From Zelopaecilomyces penicillatus (lineage: Eukaryota; Ascomycota; Sordariomycetes; Hypocreales; Pseudodiploosporaceae), in contig VCCP01000004.1 of the NCBI GenBank assembly GCA_005765155.1, forward strand, positions 4,526,001-4,590,000: a stretch of 64,000 nt of DNA, in the 5' to 3' direction. Under the pieces are notes generated by a model. It was given only the letters and a program-made list of their open reading frames with translations, was not told the DNA's origin and searched no databases. Made by a program: the position numbers and the translations under genes. Positions 54,608-64,000 of this stretch are shown here, piece by piece. Each line of letters starts with the position of its first letter. Position 1 is the stretch's first letter.

Positions 54608-56505
54608 ATGGACGTAACGACTAAGGACCAGGCTGCGAACCTGCTGCTCAAGGCTGCTCGCACGCATGGCATTCACATGGACAGGGATGAGGTGCAACAG
54701 CTTCTTCAGGACAGCGAACACGGCGTTTCCTTGGCTGAATGGGCGACTATGCACCTCACGTCTGACAATCTCCTGACAGCAGATGAGTTGGCATTGTAAG
54801 CACCCGCGAGGCGGACACTCTCCTCCCACATGGCCTTTGCCAAGGTGCGCCGGTACTCGTCAGACCACTGCCTGCTGACTCCATGCTTCGCCCTCTAGGT
54901 ATTCTGAGTTGGACAAGAGTGGCCAAGTCGATAAGCTGGCTGCGTTGCATGACCTAGCCGAGGTGCAGGCCGTCACTGAGGATGACTTGAGAACAGCTAT
55001 TGAGGAGCTCAGGCAGTCCACGGAGGCCATTTCCAGGCAGAGTGAAACACTGCGTCAGCAACATGATGCCCTGTCGCGCCTCGAAAGTAAACAGGCCGAA
55101 ACTAGCGCTCGCCGTCGTACCCTCGAGGCCTCTAGGAGAAGCAAATCTGATTCGGAGCGGAAGCGGGTCGCTGCCGAGGTAACGTTCTTTCTCAACTCTC
55201 ACAAACAAATCGTTCGCCCGAGCCAAATTCGGCGTTGGCTGACCCTGTGCCCGCCTTACAGGTGGAGGAATCCTCGCACAGCCTCGCGTTTCGCATTTCG
55301 GACATTGAAGATCAAAGAAAGGAGGCTGGGTCGAACCTAGATGTGACTCTTGATGAGGTATTCCAATCGGACGACAAGCTGCTGGCCAGTCTGCAAAAGC
55401 TTGGCTGGGAGCTTCATCAACCAGATCCAGAGGAAGCCCAGCAGGCGGACAAGTTGCGGGAAGTATGTATGCGGTATGTAGATTTCGTTCTGTTAAAAAA
55501 TGTTCCTTTTACTTCCCCAGACTAACTCTACTCTAGTTTGATAAAAATCACAGTTGAAGGCATTCGAGCTAGGCTGGATACAGTATATCTGGATGCCCTC
55601 GTCAATGCAGAGCGTTCTGGTCGTGTCAAGCCTGCCACAGAAGGTGAAGTCAAGGCTCTCCAGGAAGAAGTTGAATCTCTATACTCGGAGATCCTACCTG
55701 TGGCACAAATGGCCGTTGAGCAGCAGCATCTTGAGCCTGCTCTGAAACAAATGACGGCAAGAAATGGGCAAAGCATAAACCGCACGTCGTCATCCTTGAC
55801 ATATGTAAGTATTCAGATCCACCACACTACACTCCTGGGGGAAGTCCTTGGTCTAACTTGAGATAGATTCTTGAATGCCTGGACTATCTTCTAGCCCGGC
55901 TTGAGCGCTTTCGAGAACGTATCGATGGTCACAAATCTCATCAAGCTGCTGCTGCAACTCTCATCTCCATGGCCAAAAAAGAAATGTCTACTGAAGTATC
56001 TTTGGCGAAGAAACAAGTAGTCCCGATTCTCCCCGCTTCCCCAGTTCGGAAGCGGGCCAACACAGGTGGTCTCCGTTCCCGGCGAAGATCGTCAGGTGTT
56101 CAAGAGGAAGCCCCTCTAGATGTTCTCTTCGAGTCCCTATCATTACCCTCTTCAGTATACGAAGAAGTCAACGGCGAAGATCAGATCAATGCGCTGGCCA
56201 AGGTTCTCCAAGAGCGATCCCAAAAGTGCGATGAAGTTGCGCTTGGCGCCCAAGAGAGCTTCGAGATGGCGGCAATTGCACAGCTCGACGATATGCGGCT
56301 GGCTGTTCAATTATTACGTGACAGTGTCCTGGCGGAGAGCCCATACAGTAAAACAAGATTAATAGACCCTGACATTGAGAGCTCCGTGTTAGTTTTGGGG
56401 CAAGAGGTGGACAAGGTGCATCAGAAGTTGGCTTTTATCGAGAGCTTGAAAATAGACGGGAGGAGTGAGAAGAAAGACCAGTTCCTTCAACGATGGGCAA
56501 GATGA
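54608..56505 (+). CDS. Coiled-coil protein, possibly HAUS3-like (augmin)
   Basis: Exons: 54608..54795, 54899..55178, 55262..55473, 55537..55804 and 55867..56505. All introns are short GT-AG (62-103 nt) and join in phase to give 528 residues. The protein is mostly helical. A short N-terminal globular-looking part ends with WATMHLTSDNLLTADELAL then YSELDKSGQVDKL. Long coiled coils follow at about 75-175 (heptads around LRQSTEAISRQSETLRQQHD) and again after about 290. A basic Arg/Ser-rich patch lies near 375-390 (PVRKRANTGGLRSRRRSS). The N-terminal layout (W..L..NLLT.EEL..Y.EL) recalls HAUS3 of the augmin complex, which recruits gamma-tubulin to spindle microtubules. That is a weak resemblance read by eye; another microtubule or kinetochore coiled-coil protein is equally possible. 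Confidence 0.65.
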
Positions 56506-56704
56506 TATGGATTTAAGATAACAAGAAAAGCCTGAGAATGTAGGTATATGTTGAAGAGTTCACAAACTAATAGCAACGAGAGCAAAACATATCACAGTTG
56601 AACAGTTATACTGTAAAGGCTACATGCCACAGTTACAAAGAGGACACGTCATTTCCATATGCGTTATTCAATCAGCTTTGATCCGACTACCAATCAACAT
56701 TCTT

Positions 56705-59700
56705 CTACTTCCATCGCATCACAGGCCTCTGAGCCGATTGAGGTATTGCAACATCTCTCCCAATCACAGGCCCCTCAATACAGACCATTCTGCCGCTTCT
56801 TACGAAATGGTCCAGAATACTTTTCAGTGTTGTTGCTTGATAATAGACTAGCTTGCCAGCCTTTCTTTCTCGTACAGGCTTGTTTTTAGGATTCGAATAG
56901 TATCCTGCCGCTTCTCTCGAGCTCGTTCCAAAATCAGTGTCCAGCGGCCTCAACACGTTGATGTCGCCGAATACGAGAAGACCACTCCTCTGGCGACTAA
57001 ACATTATGTTGAGTCGCCCTTTGTCTGTCGTGTATCCGGGCCCGCTCACTTTAGTGGTGCCGAAGATGACCGCGACGATGTCGGCCTCCTGGCCCTGGAA
57101 GTCGATTGTAACTGCAGGCCGCATTTTGGAAAGAGCAGGGTATTTAGAGCTCTCCAAATCGCTTTTGATTAGACGCACGTTTGCGTAGTCAGGGGTAATG
57201 ATGGCAATATCGCAGGCGTCCACCTGCTCCTTTCGCACAAACTCGTTTAGGAGTTGTAGCGCAATTCTAACTTGGCCGGGATTTTGCTTTGAGCCGGTAG
57301 ACTGGTTGATAGTGCACCATGAGTTCGGGCAGTGAATAAAGATGGGCAGCAACTGACCCCTTGGTGCCGGAACCATGGTGCGATACTTTTGTTGCATGAA
57401 GGACTCCAACTGCCTGCCAATCTTGTACTGAGGGAGATTGATGTTGCAATCAATGCTGTACTGGAAGGGGATCGTGCTGTAGAATTCACGACGGCAAATA
57501 TCGAACATACCAGTTGCCATTCGAAGCTGCGTATGAAGCTGGAAGATTGGCCAACCCATAGCTTTGAAAAACAAGAGGGGCGATACTTTACCCTCAGGGG
57601 CGAAACGGTTCAACATATTGCCATCTTTATCTTGATCCCGGTCGCCTGTTACTACTGATGGGGGGAGTTGCTTGTCGTCGCCTGCAATAACGCAAGGAAG
57701 AAGTGTATTTCCCCAGACAGAGTATAGATCTGGGCGACTGATGCTGCCAGCCTCGTCAACGGCAATGCCCTTGGCTCTCGTCTCCTTCCATTCTTTGAAA
57801 GGCGATTTGCACGACAAAGATGGGGTTGTGCAAATGGCATCTGCTGCTTCAAAGATGGCCCACATCAAAAGCTTGAGCTTTCCCATCTTGATGGGCCCTG
57901 CCGCTTGATATTGTATCCATGACACTTGTCCGACTGCCACAGCTCGCAGGCGCTGAAACGACTGCGACTCTTTGACCTGTTTGCGAACGGCATCTAAGCC
58001 ATCATCATCTAGCCAGTTATCCCTCTTCACAAGCGGAGAATCAAGCACATAAAGCACCCAGTACGTTAAAGAGAGATGCAGGCTCCAGTCCGGTGCAGCT
58101 GTCCAGCCCGTCTCCAATTCTTTCCAATGCGCCATATTGGGGTTTTCCAATAGGCTTAACAAGGCTTTGAACTCGTCGTTGAGATGATAAGCGCGCAGAA
58201 TCAGTCTGTGGCGGCGACGGTTGTCCCAGTTTCTTCCGGCGTTGAATCGATCCGTCACACGCTGAGACACCTCATCGAGCCGAGTAGCAAAGTTGTTTAC
58301 GGCTGCGTGAGAGGGTCCGCTGCAGTATATGGAGCCAAGATTGTGCATCATTGCAACAGTGACAATGGACAGAGCAGTGGTTTTTCCAAACCCAGGAGCC
58401 TTGATTTATATATTAGTAAATATATCCTCCCCACTTAGTACCGCTGTATGAATAATGATGATGAATGTTTTGTCCACTTACCGCTGTGATAGCAACAAGT
58501 CCCAGTGGAGCATTGCTGAGATGCTTGCGGAGCCGGGCACGGTCTTGGAAAAGTGCTTCATCGATCAAAGCATCACTAAATGCCGTTGAATCAGGTTTGT
58601 TTGACATGAGAAAGTTGACTTTCAGAATGCCCAGCGCTTCCTTTTCGGTGATTCCTTTTGGAGAGTTCTCATTGAGTGAATCTGTGGAAGAGCCACTTTC
58701 AGCGATGGAAATCCCTGTGGCGCTCTGCGCAAACATCGAAAAATCCATAACCTTTCAGAAGAGCTCGATGTAGCGTCATGTTCAACCCAAGCTTCACTCG
58801 TGCCCGATCTCTTTCATCTTTGTCCTGAGATGACTCGCCATCAATTCTGTTTGAAGGAAGTGCCCCAGGATAAAACCGACAAACTGCAGCGACCCTCCGC
58901 TCACATTCGAGCATACCGCCTTCAAATTCAAGGCTTACCATACTCCACGCGTTTTCTCTTCTAGCCATTTCATCATCAGCTGCTGCTCGACTAATGAAGG
59001 TCTTCATCTCAAAACCAGGGGGCCGAGTTTTCAGATAGCCAGGTGGGTGGCAGATATGAACAACCAGCTCATGATTATTGACTGGGTGGTGCCTGAGAGT
59101 ATCGGTACTCCGCGGATGCTCAACTATGTAGAAGTCCCAACTGGCGTCTGCCTTTTCCGTCTCATAGCCTGAGAACAAATGAAGTTGTGAACCTCCCCCC
59201 TTAATTAGAAGCGGCCAAGATGTGTCATAAGCATTTCTGAAGTCCTTGGTCAGTTTGCTCACGACAAAGTACTCTGATGTCGCACCGCATTTATAAGGAA
59301 CAAAATAGGCCGGGAACTTGATGTGACGAATCACGTCAGCGGCTTTGTGTAGCCACATTACATCCTGAACGACGGAGTGTGTTAGTGTAGTGATGTGACT
59401 GTTGTCGTCCTCGAAGCTAGCGGCTACTTGGAAACAAGAGCCTCTGTTTTGGTTGAGCAATTGTTCGAAAAGTTCGGGATTCCAGCGATGGTCTTTGCCG
59501 TATGGGAGCGAGAGAGGTAGGGCGAGTCGCGATTCATCCCAAAGGACACTGAAAATCCGAAAATGCCGATGAACAATAAAGTAAAAACTTCGCTGTGTAA
59601 GAAGTTGCCACAATGTGAAGCAAGTACCGTCAAGGGGTTTGTTTTTATTGATCCAACCATCACAGGGGCCTTCGGAATTTGCATATGGCATGCCGTAGCC

Positions 59701-60282
59701 TTTCACACTGACGCATGCCTTGTCGTCTAGGTGGATTTTGAGCAATGTTAAGCTCCTACTCTTGGACTTTTCGGGCAATCGTCGTTTCAGAGATATACTT
59801 GCCGGTTCCATTTCGGTTACAAAGCGCCCTCTGGGGAATTTAACCGTGATGCAGTAGGAGTCGTCTGGCTCTACTGGTAAGTTGGGAAGGCCTACATAAT
59901 CAAATCTCACTGTAGAAATTTAGCAGCGTCAAACACCAGAGGGCTACCAAAAGAATGCATGCCAGCCAACTTTACCTCTATGGGTGCGGCCGAAGCCTTC
60001 TTTCTCATTGTTTTCCCCTTGCTTCACTGAGATGAAGAATCCCATAAAGTCAGCGCCGTTTGGATCCTTGCACATTATTACTTTTATGCGAACTGCACTA
60101 TCTTCAAAGCCGAACTCTTGTTTGCCTCCCATCATGGGACCATCGACACCACCGAGTAGGAGGACATAGTGTGTAGTGTATGCATTCGAAAGTGGGAGTA
60201 CGATGGGAGAATCTAAAAAACTGGTAGAAGCGTTGCCCTCATCCGGGTTGCGGGCACTCCTGGCATCAGGTGATGAAGCCAT
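56705..60282 (-). CDS. UPF1-like SF1 helicase with a large unassigned N-terminus
   Basis: Exons: 60282..59976, 59909..58798, 58751..58482 and 58399..56705. The introns are 66, 46 and 82 nt, in phase, and the protein has 1127 residues. The C-terminal ~560 residues carry the motifs of UPF1/DNA2-type helicases: Walker A (APGFGKTTA, at the start of exon 4), a DEAG motif II (GIAVDEAGS), motif III (GDDKQLPPS), motif V (DFQGQEADIV) and motif VI (NIMFSRQRSGLLVFGD). The loop before Walker A is shorter than the usual GPPGTGKT but keeps Gly-Lys-Thr. The N-terminal ~470 residues resemble no domain I know. Fungal genomes carry several such helicases outside NMD and tRNA splicing, often of unknown role. 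The 46-nt intron 58797..58752 (GTGAAG-TGAAAG) is the least certain part; it was chosen because it reconnects the frames with no lost sequence. Confidence 0.78.
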
Positions 60283-61052
60283 GATTGTCGAGATCCCTTG
60301 AAGGAAACGAAACTAAATGAAGACAAATGGGATTAAGCAACAAAATATTCATCACGAAAGAAAGCACATGCTTTTCTCTTGTTCGATACTTGAGTAGAAA
60401 TCTCTTGAAGAGTTTGGAAATGCAAAGAACAAACAAAATCCAATTGGCCTCGTGGAAGAGTGTAGTGAGAATGTCGCTGCAAAGCAGTTTGCTATTTCGT
60501 AGAGAACCAAATGGTGCAAGAAAAAGAAATAAAAATGTGTTCACGATGAATCAGCGCTGGGTGATGAAATTGTATGACACCTGTCAAGCGACCTGGGCAG
60601 CTGCCAAAGAGTGGTATCGATATTAGCTTTCGCAGTTGTAAGGTGAATACGAGAAGACTCTCGCAGAAGCCGAGGCGAGTGCGGACTCTCTAGTATCTTC
60701 TGACAGTTCTGAACACCTACACAAAACTATTTGTTTTGCAAGTGAAGGTTTTGCACTCGAACCACTTGTGATTGGAGGCAATGGAGGAGAGGAATAGAGT
60801 TTCGAGGTTATACCAATCTCAAACAATATTTCACCAGTCGAAAGCAAACACAAAGACAAATTAGTCATAGGAAACTGGGTATTATTATTCTTTTCGTTTT
60901 AATAAAAATGACAACAGCATGTGGTCATAGCACTAATCAAGGTTGTCTTCATACATTCTTCTACCACCTCAAACTAGAATCTGCAACTCTTGCCATATTC
61001 CAGACATGAAGCACAGCCGGAAACTGGCTTGTCATAAGGCAATAGTAAACAT
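60283..61052. other. Intergenic, nothing recognised
   Basis: This lies upstream of the helicase gene and past the 3' end of the Cys-module gene. Only short AT-rich frames occur. Confidence 0.6.
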
Positions 61053-62721
61053 TTACGCTGAAAATCGTCGAGCAAACCGGGAGGTAATCTCCCGCTTGCG
61101 GGCCGCAAAGCCGCAGCCAGTCTTGCCCGAGTCAAAGGCAACAGCTCGCGCTGAGCATGCACCCTTTGGGCCGGCGCAGCACCCAGACGCACAGTCGGCA
61201 TCACTGCTGCAAAGCCCAGTGATACTATAGATATTATTAGTTTCTTCATATCTCAGCGGGTTGTGTTAGTGTGTACTTACAATTGCTTGCCCTGACCGTT
61301 GCCCTTGTTCTGAGATCCGACTGAATCGCCACCAGCAGCAGGCGCGGCAGCAGGGGGAGCAGCAGGAGGAGCAGCATTGTTTCCACCGCCGTTGTTGTTG
61401 GCAGCACCTCCACCGAAGCCACATCCAGTCTTTCCAGAATCGAAAGCAACCGCTCGTGCTGAGCAAGCGCCCTTGGGGCCGGCGCAGCATCCAGAGGCAC
61501 AATCGGCATCGCTGCTGCAGAGACCAGTGATACTGTGTATGGTGTTAGTTTCTTGGTGTTTTAGTGGATAAAAGCTGAAAGGCTCGTGTTAAAACTCACA
61601 ATTGCTTGCCCTGACCGTTACCCTTGTTTTGAGAACCGACGTTATCATTACGAACAGGAGCAGCAGCAGCAGGAGGAGCAGCGGCGTTGTTTGTCCCCGC
61701 GTTATTGTTGGCTCCGGCTCCTCCAAAGCCACAACCGGTCTTTCCGGAGTCGAAAGCTACTGCTCGTGCAGAGCAAGCACCTTTGGGACCGGCACAGCAC
61801 CCAGAGGCACAGTCAGCATCGCTGCTACAGAGTCCAGTGATACTATAGGTTGTATTAGTCTTCTGGCATATTGATAATGTTGTTGGTGTTGGTGTTGGTG
61901 TTGGTAGTTTGTGACTTACAATTGCTTGCCCTGGCCATTGCCCTTGTTTTGAGATCCGACAGCATCGCCACCAGCAGCAGGGGCAGCGGCGGGAGGAGCG
62001 GCAGCAGGAGGAGCGGCAGCGGGTGGATTGCCGGCGTTGTTTGTTCCTCCGTTATTGTTACCTCCGGCTCCTCCAAAACCGCAGCCAGTCTTTCCAGAGT
62101 CAAATGCAACGGCGCGAGCAGAACAGGCGCCCTTGGGTCCGGCACAGCAGCCGGAAGCGCAATCAGCGTCGTTTCCGCAAGGTCCTGTTTCAAAGTTAGA
62201 TACAATATTGCCTAGATATGATGAGAGAGGGCTTGTTTACCTGTGATCTGTGAGGAGGTTAGCTATTGATATCTTGAGAGTTACTGGACAGAGTAGGCTT
62301 ACGAATTGGGTTCCTGGGGGCTTGCCACTGCCACCTCCGTTCCCAGCATTTTGGCCTCCGTTATTCGCATTTCCATTCCCGTTGTTTCCGTTGCCACCGT
62401 TATTGGCATTGCCGGCTGCACCTCCGTCACCAAAACCACAGCCCTGCTTTCCGTTCTGGAACTGTGCGCCTAGACCAGAGCAAAGGCCGCCTCCCGGAGC
62501 CGTCGCACAGCATCCAGAGGCACAATCTTTTGAGCTCAGGCACTCAGCTCCGATGAACTGTGCACCCCGACCGTTGCCAACATTCTTCGCGCCGGAAGGG
62601 TCACCAATGGCGTAGGCGGCAACAACAACTAAGCAGTCATGTTAGTTTCGATTTGCAATTTACAAAAAGTTATGGATATATACACACAGGAAAGAATAGT
62701 GGCGGTAGTAAAGCGGACCAT
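61053..62721 (-). CDS. Secreted protein of five Cys-rich modules (BAS2-like)
   Basis: Exons: 62721..62688, 62628..62303, 62247..62241 (7 nt), 62184..61920, 61842..61600, 61532..61281 and 61224..61053, all GT-AG and in phase; 432 residues. The signal peptide is MVRFTTATILSFVVAAYA. Five modules of about 40 residues follow, each with six Cys (pattern C-x5-C-x3-CC-x6/8-C-x13-C). Modules 2-5 share ITG(L/P)C..DADCASGCC, AGPKGACSARAVAFDSG and KTGCGF. Modules are separated by Asn/Gly/Ala/Pro-rich linkers ending GSQNKGNGQGKQF. Module 1 is divergent. Each later repeat sits in its own exon with phase-2 introns, which explains growth by exon duplication. The cores resemble small secreted proteins such as Magnaporthe BAS2, normally one module long. 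The last module ends in a basic tail (ARKREITSRFARR). It is probably extracellular; its function is unknown. The start is set by the signal peptide. Confidence 0.85.
61880..61908. repeat. TTGGTG hexanucleotide repeat within an intron
   Basis: About four to five copies of GTTGGT lie inside the intron 61919..61843 of the Cys-module gene. On the transcribed strand this reads as repeated ACCAAC. Confidence 0.75.
62241..62247 (-). other. 7-nt microexon ATCACAG
   Basis: Between introns 62302..62248 (55 nt) and 62240..62185 (56 nt), the 7 bases ATCACAG are needed to give the residues I-T-G that begin every other module. Both flanking introns have GT and AG ends (GTAAGC...TCACAG and GTAAAC...AAACAG). 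Confidence 0.75.
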
Positions 62722-64000
62722 GATTGTGGTATTGAAAAGGGTAGGAAGAGGTGATTAATAAGAGTCAACAGTTCGGTCAAAGGAGAGTCCGGACACCAGG
62801 TCAGACTTGAAGAAGTAGAATAAAATAAACAAGACGACACCGGGCCGTTTAACGAATGCCAAGACAAAAACTGAAAAAGAAGAAGAAAGGATGAGAAAAG
62901 CGATGCTGGATGAAAGAAAGCCATGATGGACGAGGTCTAGGGCATCTCTTATACCATCCTATGTCTGGGTGGGAGGCGTTTTGAGGCGCCTGTCTCATGT
63001 TTCTATCTAGATACGACATCAGACGGGATAAACGTCCCCGCATGCAAAGGCAAAAAAGAAGAAGAAAAGACTAATAGGCCCATCTCGAACACGTCAAAGC
63101 CCTGAATCGCAGCAGTTCTTCTGCCTCCCCCCCATCTTACATCATGTTTCGAGGCGAGGAGTTCGGGTGAAGCAGGTTTTGTTTGATGGCGGGGTGGGCA
63201 GGGGCGTGATCCGCGACACGGCCTGTTACGAACTCATTATCCGTACTATAATAACCCAGGGGCAAAACGTCTCCCATATGGCCTGATTGTGACTTGAGAG
63301 TGCACTCGCTTCTGTGTGGGGGTCTAATTATGAGAGAAACGAGTTGCTGTCGCATTAAGCTTTGCGATAGACTTCAATCTCGCGAGTTCGCAGCCCCCCC
63401 CCCCCTTTCAACCGAGAGACGCAGGGTTCGGATGCACTCCTCCCGCATAAACTGCTCTTATGCCTGGAGTCTCGGATATGGTAACGACTTTGCTCTTTGT
63501 TTGTAAATATGACTCAAAATGCAGTAAAAAAGCTGGGCAATACACTCCCTGATGCATCTTTTTGGCTACTCTTGCGACGCTTGTCGAGAGAAGCCATTCT
63601 CAGCGTCAACGTGGGAGATCTTCCGCGAGTTGGTGTTTCAGGTTAATAATCTGGAGACGGGAGGGTTGATATAAGGAGAGAGGGCTGGTGCACTCACTGT
63701 AATGTGACCTGCAGTTCCAGCGGTTAACCACCGGCAGAGCAGCTTGGGGGTTCTGTGGATCCGATGAACCCCCTGACTAGGTAGCAGCCCCCAAACTTCA
63801 AACACACCAGTCTGCCTGGAAACAACCTGCTCTCACCAGTGCTTCAGCCATCGAGCAAACGCGGCGAGCATGACCGAGTCGAGGAGTTTCCCAGCCGGTG
63901 TAACTGATCGACTATTCGAGCGCTTGAGGTTGCATCCCATGCCACCACACGTCACTTCCAGCGGCGGGGATACTTGACAGTTTACAGTTGATTGAGCCAA
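62722..64000. other. Intergenic to window end, nothing recognised
   Basis: This is the promoter side of the Cys-module gene (AAG/GAA-rich near 62870-62900 and 63050-63075) followed by ~900 bases with no supportable gene. A run of 12 C lies at 63394-63405. A gene continuing past the right edge cannot be judged. Confidence 0.55.

Overview
The window looks like nuclear chromosomal DNA of a filamentous ascomycete (Pezizomycotina, probably Sordariomycetes). The support is many short GT-AG introns of roughly 46-120 nt, fungal-specific families (ATG17, SET9, an NRPS-like glycine betaine reductase, a highly-reducing-type PKS), dense genes on both strands and 0.5-4 kb intergenic gaps. The taxon is inferred from gene content; no marker in the window fixes the genus. 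All exon models below were built by hand from reading frame, splice sites and family conservation.

Layout. 1.5-4.7 kb: an unassigned Pro/Ser-rich protein (-) and a degenerate kinase-like protein with a polyglycine insert (-). 6.6-12.6 kb: autophagy scaffold ATG17 (+), a DmpA/P1-type peptidase (+) and a Pns1-type choline transporter-like membrane protein (-). 12.6-16.9 kb: about 4.2 kb without a supportable gene. 16.9-23.7 kb: an amino acid permease (+) and a 1283-residue A-T-R1-R2 enzyme (+) matching fungal glycine betaine reductase, which makes choline. 24.1-34.7 kb: a two-gene secondary-metabolism locus, with a stand-alone condensation-domain acyltransferase (-) divergent from a KS-AT-DH-MT-ER-KR-ACP polyketide synthase (+). 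In this PKS the DH catalytic residues are replaced, and the ER has lost its nucleotide-binding segment together with a frame break. 35.0-39.1 kb: a secreted M28 aminopeptidase (-) and a PI-PLC-like secreted phosphodiesterase (-). 41.3-49.9 kb: housekeeping genes SET9 (-), mitochondrial uL14 (+), RPB9 (-) and Pin1/Ess1 (+). 50.9-60.3 kb: an LrgB-like membrane protein (-), a degraded stretch, a coiled-coil protein possibly of augmin HAUS3 type (+) and a large UPF1-like SF1 helicase (-). 61.1-62.7 kb: a secreted protein built of five Cys-rich modules (-).

The most interesting points are: the eroded PKS beside an apparently intact acyltransferase; the modular secreted protein with one exon per repeat and a 7-nt microexon; an 86-codon coding-like reading frame running from exon 1 into the long first intron of RPB9; and two genes (PI-PLC-like and Pin1) whose first coding exon is only the ATG. 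No tRNA, rRNA, CRISPR array or intact transposon was recognised.
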